NCBI GenBank assembly: GCA_023101725.1 | Contig: JALJCO010001015.1 | Location: forward strand, 1-64,000 | Reading direction: 5' to 3' | Source of the DNA: Atherinomorus stipes | Lineage: Eukaryota; Chordata; Actinopteri; Atheriniformes; Atherinidae | Length of the DNA stretch: 64,000 bases | Part shown: positions 12,422 through 25,163 of the stretch, one piece after another | Position numbering within the stretch: position 1 is the stretch's first letter | Layout of the letters: the number at the start of each line of letters is the position of its first letter | The notes under the pieces: model-generated | Told to the model about the DNA's origin: nothing | The model's database searches: none | Seen by the model: only the letters and a program-made list of their open reading frames with translations | Program-made: the position numbers and the translations under genes

Positions 12422-13263
12422 TAGGCATGCACGATATAATCGGCCCCCTATCAGAATCATCCTAAATTGGCCTTAAAACTGAGCATCGGAGATTGGCCAC
12501 CCCACGATATTTAACCGATCAGGCAGTTTCTAAAGTCTAATAAAACATTTAAAAAAAAAAACCCAAAACATGTTCTTCTTATTCAAAAACGTCTTTCTTA
12601 CAGACTTTAAAACTTCTAAAGACAGTTTCTTTTGAGATGTTCTGTGTAAACAGAGTTTATACACAGTCATTTGTGTAAATAACCAACTATTTTTGTTTTC
12701 TCGGGGTGAAGAAAATCCAGGTGGTTCTAGGATATAACGCACATATCCTATTAGTTTTGTTTGAACTGAAATTAAATTTGACTTGTTCTACATAGCACAA
12801 GTTGAGATGTTTTTCTATTTTTGCACAAGGAATGAATTAGGGGTGGGAAAAAAATTTTGATACACGGAAATATCACTATATTTTCATATGCTGATATATC
12901 GATATTTCAAAATGTGGTTCCGATCTATTTTAGTCATGAAATCTCACAGAATTTCGTTGTTCTGTTACAAAATCTTGCGAGTTTTCGGGAAATCTCGCAA
13001 GATTTCATAAAACAACGACAAAATCTCACGAGATTTCTTTGGTAAAATAGATCAATCTTGCATTTTTAAATGTCAATATGGAATCTGTATATGAAACTAT
13101 CGCAATATTTCAGTGCAACCACATTTTTCCCACCCCTAGAATGATAATTACATCACTTGTTTTTTGATTTTAATATCGGTATTGATATCGGTTATTGGCC
13201 ACATGAGTTTTAAAACATTGGCATATCGGATATCGGACAAAATTCCAATCTCATGCATCCCTA
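12422..13263. mobile_element. CGATAT-family foldback MITE, copy 3
   Basis: Starts TAGGCATGCACGATATAATC and ends CTCATGCATCCCTA. The 8-bp flanks are GATTTTGT and GATTTCGT (7 of 8 equal). Inner arms (GGGTGGGAAAAAAATTTTGATACA and inverse) and decayed TCTCGCGAGA-like palindromes (TCTTGCGAG, TCTCGCAAGA, TCTCACGAGA) are present at 12940-13040. An unrelated stretch (about 12620-12830) sits in the left half. Confidence 0.8.
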
Positions 13264-14912
13264 GATTTCGTTATCAAAAAATATTGATACTACATTTTAT
13301 AATATATCTCAAAATAAAATATTGGGATAATTCAGTGTATCAATATTTTGTCACACCCCTAATCACATTGCATTCAGGTTAAGTTTTATCATGATGAATG
13401 ATGAGATGATGAACTTCCAGAGGAGGTAGCAGATGCTAAAGAGCTGAAATGGCATAAAACAAACAAAAACACAACAGAAAAGGATTAAGATATACTTTGA
13501 AGAGGGTTGAGGTTTTACAGTTAATAAAACAGATTAGTGAAAATAAAATCTATTCAATTCAATCTCAATTCAAACTGCTATGTCCTACCACAAAACCAGA
13601 ACTGGAAAACAGAAAACACACATCGTCTCTGTCAATAACACATTTACCCCAACGTTGCTTGACAGAAGCAACAACAAAGCTGTTCCCTGTGTGCGAGCGG
13701 ACCCTCAGGGATCGGCATTAGAATAAAGGATGAATAATTTCTTTAGAGGGACGAGGCAGCTGTGGCCCTTTCACATGAAAATGAGCATCACGCTCACAGA
13801 CACAAAGATGTATTGGGGTTTCACCCCGTTGCTCTCAGCTTAGTCCTTCTAATCACACCTCCAGCTATTTTCCAGTTAATCAGCGTTCTTTTCTGGGTTT
13901 GGAAGCATAAAAATCACAACTTTTCAGTGAGTCTGCACCATAGAATCAATGAATATTCATGGCAAACATTTCTAATCAGTTGCACTTAAAGGGAATTATA
14001 AGAAAGCCTAAAGGCAAACCTTTAAACATCTGGTCTGACCACCTCCTTCTGAATTAAGCCTTGCTTGAGTCCTTGCAGAAGGAGCTCTGAACAGAGAGTG
14101 GGTGAAACTGTCTGCATTGAAATTAATATGCATCACTTCCTTCTGTTGTTTGGGGAAGTGTCTAAAAACACTTTTCTGGTGAACAGAAGCAGCTTTTAGT
14201 CTGGAAAATATGATGCCAACCTATGCAAACTTGGAAACATACCCAGTTTCTCTACAATAATTCTTTACACTAAACCATTGGAACTGTGCAGCTACTTTAG
14301 CGATCATTTTCACCTATAAATGATTCAACCCTTAACTCTAAAACCAACTTTCAAACTTTTACTTTTCAAAATGCACACACCACTTCCCAGCAGCTGCCTT
14401 ATATCAGAAAACACTTTCAAACTGAAATAACTTGCTTTAAAAGGAATGACTGAAAATCCTGTGAGGTTATGTTTATGAGAAACTCAGAGAACAATAAAAA
14501 TACAAATGACAGAAGCCAAAAAATAAGTTCAGCTTCTAATTCTGCGTTAAGGGGATTTCCAGCCTTCAACTCACCAAATGTCCTATTCACACATGCAGTC
14601 AAAGCAAACAAGCATACAGTAATGCAAGATGAGTGAATTTTCCCACACATAAGCAACACAGAGAAAAATCATGAAGAAAAGGAAAAAATCAGTCTGCAGT
14701 GCAGCGCCGAGAGAGACAACGGAAAAGCAGAAGTGAGCATTTGGGGTCAACTTTCGAGTCTCTCTTTGACCGACTGACAAAAACTGCAAGCGTTGCTTCC
14801 TGCAACATGAAGGAGGGATCGATGAGAACTTGCTGATGACGAGTTTCAAGACTAATGTATGAAAACAGCATTTACACAGGATCCACAGAATATCCATCCG
14901 TACCTCTGCGTA
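13264..14912. other. Gene-free stretch
   Basis: A short tail at 13264-13365 is CGATAT-like and ends in GTCACACCCCTAA. Beyond that I see no gene, RNA or repeat that I can name. Confidence 0.4.
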
Positions 14913-15838
14913 GGGCTGTGCACAATAAAACTTCTAAAGAGTGGGGGTGGGAAAAAATATGGATACACGGAAATATCGAAATATTTTCATATGCTGATGA
15001 GGGATGGGCGATATGTTATCGTGTGTGATATATCGTCAAAGAAATTCCCAATGATAATAATTTGTCATCTCACGATAAAAACAATAAGTTCAATTTATCA
15101 AGTCGTATACAATTATGCATCGTTATTTTTGCTGTTTGGAACATTTGAATAAATGACAAATTTGTTCTCATATGTCAGACTTACAGTTTTGTAATACAGG
15201 TGTACTACTTGAATTAAATTGATGTGGTTTAGTGGCTTCTAGTGTTATTTTAGGGCTCAAAGACAGAATGTAATGGAAGATTTATAGTACAAGATTAGGG
15301 TGATATTTTTTTTATCGCAACTTATCGTTATCGTGATAAAAATCAGAAATTGTCATGATACATAATTTAGTCCATATCACCCGTCCATTTTAAAACGCGG
15401 AATTGATCTATTTTACTAATGAAATCTCGTGATATTTCATCCTTCTGTTACAAAATCTCGCGAGAATTCACAAAAATTCTGCGATATTTTCATTATGCTG
15501 ATATCATATTGACATTTAAGAATGTGAAATCGATCTATTTTACTAACATTGTTCTGTTATGAAATCTCGCGAGATTTTGTAAGTAAAATAGATCAATACT
15601 GCATTTTTAAATATCGATTTGATATTGGCATATGAAAATATTGTGATATTTCAGTGCATCGATAATTTTCCCACCTCTATTTTTCACAGTATCGGAAACA
15701 GATGACAAAACTGCTATTTGCAATGACTGCTTATTTTTGTCAGCTTTAATATCGGTATTGATATCGGTTATTGGCCACATGAGTTTTAAAATATTGGCAT
15801 ATCGGATATCGGCCAAAACTCTAAAAATAGTGTATCCC
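14913..15838. mobile_element. CGATAT-family MITE, copy 4, interrupted
   Basis: The left outer arm is mostly missing (begins GGGCTGTGCACAATAAAAC). The inner arm GGGGTGGGAAAAAATATGG follows, then another MITE (15000-15387), then the rest of this copy from AAAACGCGGAATTGATC on. Two exact TCTCGCGAGA palindromes lie at 15456-15465 and 15565-15574. The right outer arm ends TATCGGCCAAAAC and GTATCCCTA. Confidence 0.75.
15000..15387. mobile_element. GGGCGATATG-family MITE nested in copy 4
   Basis: Begins GGGATGGGCGATATGTTATC and ends with the near-inverse GTCCATATCACCCGTCC. The body carries ACGATATATCG-like segments and a long AT-rich centre. The same family occurs at 21352-21783 and 39935-40308. 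It interrupts the CGATAT element, so it inserted later. Confidence 0.75.
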
Positions 15839-16091
15839 TAAATTTGATCGGGATTTCAATTTTCATGTCAATATCCAAACTTGTTTAATCACGTTGAAAT
15901 GATTTATTTGCCGTTTTTCTTCACACAATTTCTGAAAGAGGTGCGCATGCAAAATACAACCTCTTCTACACAGTCCTGCTAAAACCTACTCATGCAGCTG
16001 AAGAGTGAAGGAGGTGAGTTGTATTTTATAAATTACACAAGGTAGTTTAGACAGAGAGAAGCTGAATAAATGTGTTGTGTAACTCAGAACT

Positions 16092-16301
16092 CAGTGGTTC
16101 CCAAACTGGGGGGGGGGGGGTACTTTTTGAAGTACTAATGAACCAATGAGAATAACTCAACAAAAATTCTTTTTTTTTTTGGTGCATCTTTTCAAGCATC
16201 TCGTGGTAAATGTTTATGTGCATGTGGTAGTGGTGGTGGGATGGGGGTTTGCCATTATAACTGCAAACCCCTGTAACTGTAAAGTGGTTTGGGAACCACT
16301 G
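16092..16301. mobile_element. MITE with CAGTGGTTCCCAAAC ends
   Basis: The ends CAGTGGTTCCCAAAC and GTTTGGGAACCACTG are perfect inverted repeats around about 180 bases. A (G)12 run lies just inside. A second member of the family is at 47109-47417, where an 8-bp target duplication is visible. hAT-like. Confidence 0.8.
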
Positions 16302-16358
16302 GTGTAATTAGAAAATAATTGTTTGAATAGTTGTGAATTCAATATTGACCAAAATAAG

Positions 16359-16892
16359 TAGGGATGCACAATTTTGGAATTTTGGCCGATATCCGATATG
16401 CCGATGTTTTAAAACTGATGTGGCCAATAACCAATAGATACCAATATTATAGCTGAAGAAAAGCAGTTTTGCTATCCGTTTCTGATACTTTGAAAAATAG
16501 GGGGTGGGATATATATCGATACATTGAAATATCACATTATTTTCATATGCTGATATCAAATTGATATTTAAAAACGTGATATGGATCCATTTTACTCACA
16601 AAATCTGGCACGATTTCATTGTTCTGTTCTAAAATCTCACAATATTTCGGGAATTCTCACGAGATTTCGTGACAGAACGATGAAATATCGCAAGATTTTG
16701 TTATTTCGTAAAATAGATTGATACAGCATTTTTAAATGTCAATATGATATCAACATATGAAAATATTGCAAAATTTTTGTGAATTCTCGCAAGATTTTGT
16801 AACAGAACGATGAAATATCGCAAGATTTCATTAGTAAAATAGGCCAATGCTGCGTTTTTAAATGTCAATATGATATCAGCATGTGAAAATAT
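16359..16892. mobile_element. CGATAT-family MITE, copy 5, right-truncated
   Basis: Opposite orientation to copies 1-4: begins TAGGGATGCACAATTTTGG and runs through GGCCGATATCCGATATGCCG. The inner arm (GGGGGTGGGATATATATCG) is followed by several decayed CTCGCGAGA palindromes (TCTCACGAGA, TCTCGCAAGA). The right outer arm is absent; a different repeat begins at about 16893. Confidence 0.75.
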
Positions 16893-17410
16893 GCTGTCGG
16901 GCCTGGCAATAAATTGATTTAATCTATAAACTGAGATTTATTTTTATGAAAATCAGGTTTTTTTTCCTCCTTTAATCTGCACTTCAAACGCCTCGGTAGT
17001 TATCAGCGTGCTCAGCCCTCCACCGGCCCGTCTCAGCGACACACACACGCACACACACACACACAAGTGGTACACTCCCAAAGCAAAGGTAAACACAACA
17101 GTTAATTCTCCACCTGAGCATTAAGTCTATTCTTTTAAATAGTTTAATATTTTAAAAAGAAACAAGTAGCGTACCAAAAAAAAAAAAAAAAAATCAATTA
17201 AAATTGGAAATCGGATTTGGTTTGAAAAAAAAAATTGGGGATTTTATGTTTTTTAGCCATCTTGCCAAGCCTTAATATCTTGATTAAAAATTGCATGTTG
17301 AGAATGAGTTCATCTGTTATTATAAGCACACACAAAGGTATAGAAAATTGGTGTTGTTGGGTACTGTAAGTCAGTACCATATCAGTTCAAATGTGAAAGG
17401 TAGCCATCCC
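16893..17410. repeat. Decayed foldback repeat with (CA)n
   Basis: CTGTCGGGCCTGGCAATAAA on the left and GCCATCTTGCCAAGCCTTAA near 17255 on the right look like inverted ends. AAATTGATTTAATC and AAATCGGATTTGG lie inside, with a CA run at 17040-17066 and an A18 run near 17177. Confidence 0.4.
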
Positions 17411-19161
17411 TAATGTGAAGGGAATGAAAAATACTGTAGTCGTCTCAATTCAGGAAGTTGGGCAGGAGTCTTCTCTGTACAATCAGCTCCAGCTGCGACA
17501 GATCAGTCCCCAGCACAGACACAGCCTTCTTGCTGAGTTTTTCATTTTCTTGGCATGGGCTTCTCTTAAATGAACCAGACATTTAGAGCAAACGAACCAG
17601 GATTCAATTTAGAGATGCTACTATGCAGCCAAACTCTGATGTGCCTCAAAGAACGGACTCTGGTCTGCCAAATAACGTAGGTGTTGAGGAGTTTGCCAAA
17701 CGTAGGACTCCGACTTTGCAACGTCTTCTTCAGTGACTCAATTCTCTAACCATAACAGTCATTTCTGACATCTAAAATGAGATGCATGTACTTAAAACCC
17801 CAACAACTTGCTGCTCTGAGGGCTTTCCTCTTACAAAAAGACGTTTGCGTCATTTTCGTGTTTCCGAGTGTGCCCAGACTGTTTGCTGTGTGCGTATCTC
17901 ATACATGGCGTTAGTCAAGCTGGCCTACCAGGCTACCAGATGAGAGTGGGCTCTCTGAAGCAGCCCCAAGCCCGTTACAATAAATAAAATGTAATGGATC
18001 CTGAGAGATGTTCACTTGCTTATTGAGGTGAACCAGAAAGTCTCTCAAGGACTTTCATGGTAATGAAGGTTAGTGGTCATTTTAAATTGCAGGCTGTTGT
18101 CTTTGCTGTGTTGGTCTTAATGCTCCCAGAAGTCTTTTAACCTTTCCGTTGTCTAACAAAAACAAAACGGCCTCCAAATTTTCTGTCTTGATTTTTTCTT
18201 TTTTCCCTTCTCCCATACGTAAACACTACTGGATTTCATGTGGTGGGGTATGATCTTCTAACGTATTATTTCCTTTTTTATTTTAAATCCATTCACTGAT
18301 GACAAACATTTCCCGTAAGAGAGAAAAGGGAATTAAATGACAGACTAAGACGGTTGGCAGAGGGCTGTTTACATCCACTGCTGACGAGCATCTTAGCTGA
18401 TCCGACATCTGAGTGCATCATTTTTACCAGGTATTACAATGCAAGTCAACACATGTCACCGCTGCTGTGAAATCAGCTTTCTTGCCTGAGCGCGGCTGTT
18501 TGTAATCATTTCCTCATGTTGATGTGTCCACAGTCAGTGGAAGACCAGTGAAGTGTGAAGACAGCCCATCAGCAAACAGTACGATGGTGCAACTAAGGCA
18601 CAAGCCAGAAATCTGACTCGTGGTTGCATAACAACGTTCCTGACAGAAGTAAAGAAGACAGCCGGCGTTTACACACATATGAAGCCGCCGCACACAGTCT
18701 GCAGTGGCTGGATGTAAACAAACTCGTGCTGCAGACGGTGTCACGAGGCGAAGGCACTGCAGCTGCCGCCAGCTCTCCTCCTCAGCCGTTACTCCACTGA
18801 TCGCTCCGACAGCGCTCTGCTTCTTTTTCCCTACAGCTGATTAACCGTCTCTCCACCGGATCTGCTGCAGAAACAGCGTCCTCGCTATATTTATCATGTT
18901 TAGCCTCACAAGCTGGACAAATTAATAAGAACACCAGCTGTATGCCGCCATGCTGATAGCACGGTGAATTCAACATCACTTTAATACCGATGAAGGCAGA
19001 CGTTTGTTTTTCTAAAAGACCAGTACTGATCCTGTTTACATGAGCAAAAACTCTGATAACTGGGAGTAATCAGATTGCAGTAATAATCTGATCTGAAACA
19101 TCTACATTCACTTTGGAAATAGTTTAAAAACCCTTGTCTACGTTTTCCAGTCCATTATAAA
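17411..19161. other. Gene-free stretch
   Basis: Mostly single-copy-looking sequence. The part at 18500-18800 is richer in CpG than its surroundings, but I find no splice-consistent coding exon or RNA gene in it. Confidence 0.4.
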
Positions 19162-20245
19162 TAGAGATGTACCGATCCAGTTTTCTTCGATCCAATCCGA
19201 TACCTGGGCTGAGCATATCGGCTGATACCCGATACCGATCTGATACTACTGTTAAATGAATGAATATGTACCTTGCGCCATGTAAGTGAAGGCATCAGGC
19301 GTAAATAGGAATGTCCAATATTATCGGACTATCAATATTGTCGGCCGATATTGGCATTAAAATGTGATATCGGAAAATATCGGTACCAGTTTTTTGGGCC
19401 GATATTTTTTAAAATGAAATCTCGCGAGATTTCATCAGTAAAATATAGCAAGATTTCATGGGTAATGAAATCTCACGAGATCTTGCTCCATTAGCAGCGG
19501 TCCAGCATGTAGAAAAGTCCCTGCTGTCCTGGAAGAACTTCATATCCCAGCATTCCTTCCAGAGTCATGTGACTACGGTGCAGCTGCTGCTGCTACAGAC
19601 TGACTTGCTTTGAAGCCGCTTATAATATGTCTGCTTTTAAGTTGTTGGTTAAATGACCAAGTTGTCAAAAACATTAGAATTAGCCACATGTTGGCTAATA
19701 CCTGCTAGTATCTGATATCTGGCAGCCAGATGTCCAAAACAAACTCCTCTGGCTGAGTTTAGGATATTTTGGGATCTTTGCTCTCAGAGCAGAGTACAGT
19801 TGTATTTCTCAAAAGATGAGATACAACCTCACAGTTCTCTGCATATATCGGTAGATATCGGATATCGGAATTTATGAGTTGGACAATATAGGATATCAGA
19901 TATCGGTAAAAAAGCCAATATCAAACATCTCTAGGCATAACATCAACATTTAGCCTTGTTAAAAAGATAACAAATTAACACAGATATAAATGTACTTCAT
20001 ATTGTTTATTAACAAAGAGTACATTAGCAGCAAAAAGAAATAAATATTACGTCTCTGCGTGGTGATGTTACTGGCGCTGCAAAAATAGAATTGAAGTGGC
20101 TAGATGTAACTGTGTTGCTGTTTAATAAAAAAGAAATGAATGGATTGGAAATCTGGATCTGCCTCATTTATACAATATCCAATCCAGCTAATTAGTCAAT
20201 ATCAGGGCCAATATCTGATTCAGGTATCGGATTGGTGCCTCTGTT
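19162..20245. mobile_element. MITE with TAGAGATGTACCGATCC ends
   Basis: Left end TAGAGATGTACCGATCCAG, right end CGGATTGGTGCCTCTG, inverted to each other. Flanks ATTATAAA and ATTACAAA (7 of 8 equal) fit a hAT-type duplication. The body is split by another MITE at 19306-19933. No transposase. Confidence 0.7.
19306..19933. mobile_element. MITE nested inside the preceding one
   Basis: Begins TAGGAATGTCCAATATTATC and ends CCAATATCAAACATCTCTA, imperfect inverses. Flanks GGCGTAAA and GGCATAAC agree at 6 of 8, one difference being a CpG-type change. Inside, an exact TCTCGCGAGA lies at 19420-19429, next to a decayed TCTCACGAGA. Confidence 0.7.
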
Positions 20246-20756
20246 ATTACAAAATGTATTTCAGAATATGTTGGTATGTAGTGTTGTAACTTCCTGTTAT
20301 TTCAGAACTAGTCTTTGAACATGACAGAGCCCATGGTCTTAGCATTAGCTGCTAATGCGGGAGATAACACACCTGCAAAATAGACTGCATGTGAATGCTT
20401 TACCCTGACTCCCTGCATTCACACCCCATCATGTTTTTCTTTTATGTTCTGTCTTTTTAATAGAAGAGGATGGAAATTTAGGTGCGTTAATCTGATTTCT
20501 CATAATCACATAACTGCCATTATCTGATAAAGAATATCAGATTACGCTGTCTTGAATTATCTGATGACTCCAGAAATCCGGTACGGATCAGTTTTTGGTG
20601 TGGAACAAAAATTCAGGTTACAAAACTGTGCAAAAGTCTTATGTTTTCTCATTTCTTTACAGTTTGCTTCCAACAGCAAGACTTTCTTTTTCATCTTTCT
20701 GGGCGCATTTACGCAGGTGCCATTTGGTCAACTTTAAATTAATCCTGAGCCGATTC

Positions 20757-21309
20757 TACGGATGCACCGAAATGAAAATTCTTGACCAAAACCGAAGACA
20801 AAAAGTGACCAAACCAAACTGAAACACCGAAAGAAATCATTATGTCAGATATTAGAACCATAGTCTTTTTGGCTATGATGTGTACTAACCTCACTAAAAT
20901 CAAGACATTGCAATAAATCAATTACAAAAGTATCAAAATATTTGTTTACCACTGACATTACAGCAATGCACAATATATATATTATAATTCTAAATAAAAT
21001 ATCTACTTTGACCCCACTCGTGTACATTAAATGCCTTTTAAATTTTCCTCTGTAGGACTACTACAATAATTACTACAATAAAAATAGTTAAGCTTTTAAC
21101 CGATTGGCCTGCTTAAAGACTGAAATTAAATCTGTTCTCACATAAAAATACAAAGTGCATAAGTCGCGTGCTGGATGTGCTGGATGCGCTGTTTGCGGCG
21201 TCATCACAAGTTTCGGCCGTGTTGTTTCGGTGATTTATGTCTTTCGGACGAAAAACGAAAAGCACTTTTGCGTCATTTTCGGCCGAAATGAAAAGTAGGT
21301 GCACCCCTA
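20757..21309. mobile_element. MITE with GGTGCACCGAAATG-type ends
   Basis: Left end TACGGATGCACCGAAATGAA; right end is the inverse of TAGGGGTGCACCTACTTTTC. Inner arms ACCGAAGACAAAAAGTGAC and TTTCGGACGAAAAACGAAAA are partly inverse. It lies about 40 bp upstream of another MITE. Confidence 0.7.
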
Positions 21310-21351
21310 CTACGGATACTACGGTCCAATTGGATGAATGTGAATGCTTAT

Positions 21352-21783
21352 TAGGGATGGGCGATATGGACTAAAAAATGTATCACAATAATTTCTCTAA
21401 TTTATCACGGTAACGATAAGTGACGATAAAAACTATCAGCAAAATATTTTGTATTATAAATCTGTCTCTAAATTCAGTCTTGAAGCCCTACAAAATACTA
21501 GAAGCCACTAAACTATATCAATTACATTCAAGTATTGCACCTGTACTGCAAAACTGTCGTGACACCAAGCAAACAAGTCTGAAATAAGAGTACCAATTCC
21601 ACATTTATGCAAACGATGCAAACAGCAAAACTAACTGAGCTTATTTTAAAAAACCAAAGTAGAGAAACTGCAAACACAACCTGATAAACTGTCATGTCAC
21701 GATAAAAACGATAAATTCAAATTGTTATTGTGGGGAATTCCTTTGACGATATATCGCACACGATAAAATATCGCACATCCCTA
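21352..21783. mobile_element. GGGCGATATG-family MITE with perfect 8-bp target duplication
   Basis: 432 bp, beginning TAGGGATGGGCGATATGGAC and ending with the inverse of TAGGGATGTGCGATATTTTA. Both flanks read ATGCTTAT (21344-21351, 21784-21791). This defines the ends of the family and supports hAT-type transposition. Confidence 0.85.
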
Positions 21784-21799
21784 ATGCTTATTCACAATC

Positions 21800-22555
21800 T
21801 GCGCTGCTTAAAAGCTGGGGGTCTTGGTTCACTTGCAAGTGAATCCAGTTGTGGTTGCTTAAGTGCGACGGTCAACCGGGGTGACAGAGCCCACCGTAGC
21901 TCAACATTTTGGATGATCTCCTGCTGCTGGTACTGGAGAGTTTCTAGTGAAAACAACTGCATTACAACTGTAAAAATATAAACCCCAAGACTAAATTGGT
22001 GCTGCTCCTTTGTTTACTTGCCGTGAATAAGCCGTTTCTGGGATACATTTTACCCACAGTAGCAAGCAGTTGTTGCAATTGTGTGATGTTGCGCAGGCAG
22101 TTTGGTTTGCTTCAATGAAGTGCAGCAAGAAAGAAAGTACACTAAACCAAAGGAAGCTGTGAAATTTTCTTGCCTTCCGTCTAAATTTCTGCAGGTTTTC
22201 TGAAGATCTTAAGTTTTTCTTTAGACATTGACTACTTTTTAAATTAATTTCAGTCTAGTCTTTGTACCTGGTCATTTTCAGAGGAAATCATTTTTTGTTT
22301 GTTAGCAACTTACCCATGTAGAAAAGATATAGATAAATCTTCAAAAGTTTCTATCTGTATTGTCTAAAACTTGTATGAAATGCATATGAGAGTGAAACCA
22401 GATATACGATCTATAGTAAAATAGTAGGGAAACTTGACTGATTTGGGTACTTCTAAGAACAATATGTGACATTTTATGAAAGAAATGCAAAAGTGGGCAC
22501 TTTCAAGAGTAAATCATATAAACCTGAAATACAAATCTTTTATAAGTTTTATCTA
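21800..22555. other. Gene-free stretch
   Basis: No gene or repeat is recognised. An open frame at 21730-21981 overlaps the MITE end and looks accidental. Confidence 0.4.
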
Positions 22556-22559
22556 TTTT

Positions 22560-22981
22560 TACCTCCGTCAAGGAGGTTTTGTTTTTGGTAGTGTTGGTTT
22601 GTTTGTCCGTCTGTCAGCAACTTTGCGGAAAAAGTACTGGACGGATTGAACTGAAATTTTCAGCAGTCGTGTGCCTCAGCCCAAGGACAAACCCATGAAA
22701 TTTAGGTGGTGATCCGGATCACCTTCTGGATCCAGGAATTTTGGAAGGATTGGTTATCATTGTGAGATCGACCAAATTTAGGAATTTTTGCATATAAATC
22801 CATACAAATGGCCCGAGTATTTGGTAAAACATTACCAGAAAGGATCTCAATGAGTTCTATAATGTTTCGAAAGTTGATCTGGATCCAGAGAAAAGTCCGG
22901 ATACTATGATCCAGAACACACAAAAATAAGGGAGTCGAGCTGCTTGGCGGGGGTCTGCCCTCTCCAAGTGCTTTTCTAGGT
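22560..22981. repeat. Dispersed 'CCTCCGTCAAGGAGG' repeat
   Basis: Begins TACCTCCGTCAAGGAGG, has the segment GTACTGGACGGATTGAACTG and ends CCAAGTGCTTTTCTAGG. From memory this body is a dispersed repeat seen in many animal genomes; I cannot assign its class. It contains no coding frame. Confidence 0.55.
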
Positions 22982-24459
22982 TTCCATATGGGTTAAGTCT
23001 GGTCTATGAATTATTCAAGCATGAAAAAGGATCCCAACTCAAGGGATGAACTGGTGTTGCATCCACACATAACAGAAAACTTAGCAAATAACCTATTTTT
23101 TTCCAATAAAAAACACCAAACAAGACAGACGATTCTTGTAGCAACAAGAGCTATAAGCTGAAAACTTGGCATATCTCAGCATGGTGTGTGCCCCTAAAAT
23201 ATCTGAGGAAACTAAACAAATGGAGGACAAGAAAAAGAAGATGAGTCAGGACTTAAAACTTTCTACAGCAGATGAACAGGATCTCAGGGTGATGTCAACA
23301 AATCCTGCAAAGAAATAAACCAGGATCTGCATCTGGACTTTCATTTGATCCATCTACTGTTGCTCAAGAAGACCTTCTTAAGGGAAACGGGGAGAAAAGA
23401 CAGATGCGCAAAATGAAAGAAGAATGAGACCGAAAATCAGCAGCAACAGGTCTGGAGATATTTTCTGCAGGACAGCCTGCATTTACAGCAGCGATGAGAA
23501 AGTGTCACGTTATCTGGCGTGCACACATACATTCAGGTTTCACTTTTGTTTCGGATGCTTCTCTATTCTCTTGCACTTATGAATAATTAAACAGACTGTG
23601 GCATGAGAACAGCCAGCATTAGCAGACCACTGAGTCTCTGCAGCGCCTTGGCTCGACACATGAGCATTTGTTTCTGAGTGAGGTTAATTTTACAGATGAG
23701 CCAAGAAACCTGGAGATGTTTTGCACCTTGAAAATATGCATTAAGTTGTCAAATGGATGTTTGATTTACTCACTTTTAAACCAATTACCTACAGTAAAGA
23801 AGTTCCCAATTTTCTTATGCCACCTTGCTGTTGCAGTGATTTTAGAAACAGGAAAACCAATCAATCACGACTGTATGTAGCAAGAATTTTGGGCTACATT
23901 ACAGCAAAGCAGATGAAAAAACCCATTAGCATCCTCCTCTTCCTCATTACATAAGCTACATACCTCGCCCCCCATGGCTACCAAACCCTCAGACGGCTGC
24001 AGCATCTGTTGGTAACACGGCACATGTGACAAGACGCGCTGAAGCAGATGAAGACGCAGATGAGGATGAATCAACAGGCTTCTGCTCGGCCTTCAGCTCA
24101 GAGCTGAGTGGGAGATTTTGATGAGTCACACACACACACACACACAGACACACACACACACAAATATGACGACGGCAGAGGAGAACACCAACCACGTGGT
24201 TTTAAATCAAATCACAACCCATCCCTGCAGCAGAGTCGATACTCTTAGTAAATTTTACCACTGAATTAATTTAATCCTCATGTCTGACCTTTTTTTTTTC
24301 TTTTTTTAACCAGAAACTGAATTTTGGGGGATTTATGTTTGTGGTGCTTGTTAGACTTCAGCGATCAGTTGTTGTGAACCAAAAGGAAAAAAGTCTTGAT
24401 TTATGAGTCCAAATATGTTCAACCCTCACCAGATTTGGTAGTGAAGAATGATACAGCAG
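22982..24459. other. Gene-free stretch with one CA microsatellite
   Basis: A (CA)n run interrupted by one GA lies at 24127-24162. The part at 23200-23460 looks like a decayed repeat, but I could not match it. No coding exon is supported. Confidence 0.4.
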
Positions 24460-24740
24460 ACTCTGTGAGGAGTTCACACATCGCTGCTCCTCCGTATCAA
24501 GAAAAATCAGCTGAATTGGTTCAGGAATCTGACTATGATGAAGGTTTTCTGGCCACATCCTACTGGAGGGAGACCCCAGGCTAGATCTGGGACTCAGGGG
24601 AAGGATTATACATCCCCTCTGGCCTGGTCACACCTGGGATCCCTGAGGATAACATGGCCGCTGGGGGAACGGATGTCTGGGTCTCCCTCCTGAACCTGCT
24701 GCATCCATGACCAAAACTCAGATAAAACATGGATGGACAG
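24460..24740 (+). repeat. Retroelement 3'-tail-like repeat
   Basis: The order of phrases (GGAGGGAGACCCCAGG, then CTGGCCTGGTCACACCTGGG, then GGATGTCTGGGTCTCC, ending ACATGGATGGAC) is that of a common teleost dispersed repeat usually ending in GGATGGAT units. I believe it is a LINE tail, but the family is not certain. A shorter related piece is at 33773-33840. Confidence 0.5.
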
Positions 24741-25163
24741 AAAAATTTCATATCTTGTCTGGGCAATGGAAAATTTTCATTTTCATTTATTATTTTCTGA
24801 TATTTCCTATTCTAAAGCTACTTAGTTAATGAGACAAAGGAACAAATTAATGAATGAATGAACAAACGAACGCAACCTGCAATTTAAGCTCAAAACATCA
24901 CATTAAACTTGCTACAGAAAAAGGACTTGAAAGTAGTTATCTTCTTTTTAACAATATATTGATATTTCCCCCCATTAATGGTCCTCAGAAATAATAATAA
25001 AAGAAGGCAAAACAAACAACAACAAAAAGACCCAAAACACCAGCTCAGATCCATATAAATTATATCCAGGGTTACAGTGAAAATGTGCAGAATAAACAAT
25101 AATAAAAAAAAACAAACCTGCAACTTCATATTAGAGACACAGGCTCTTTTTATTTCAAATAGG

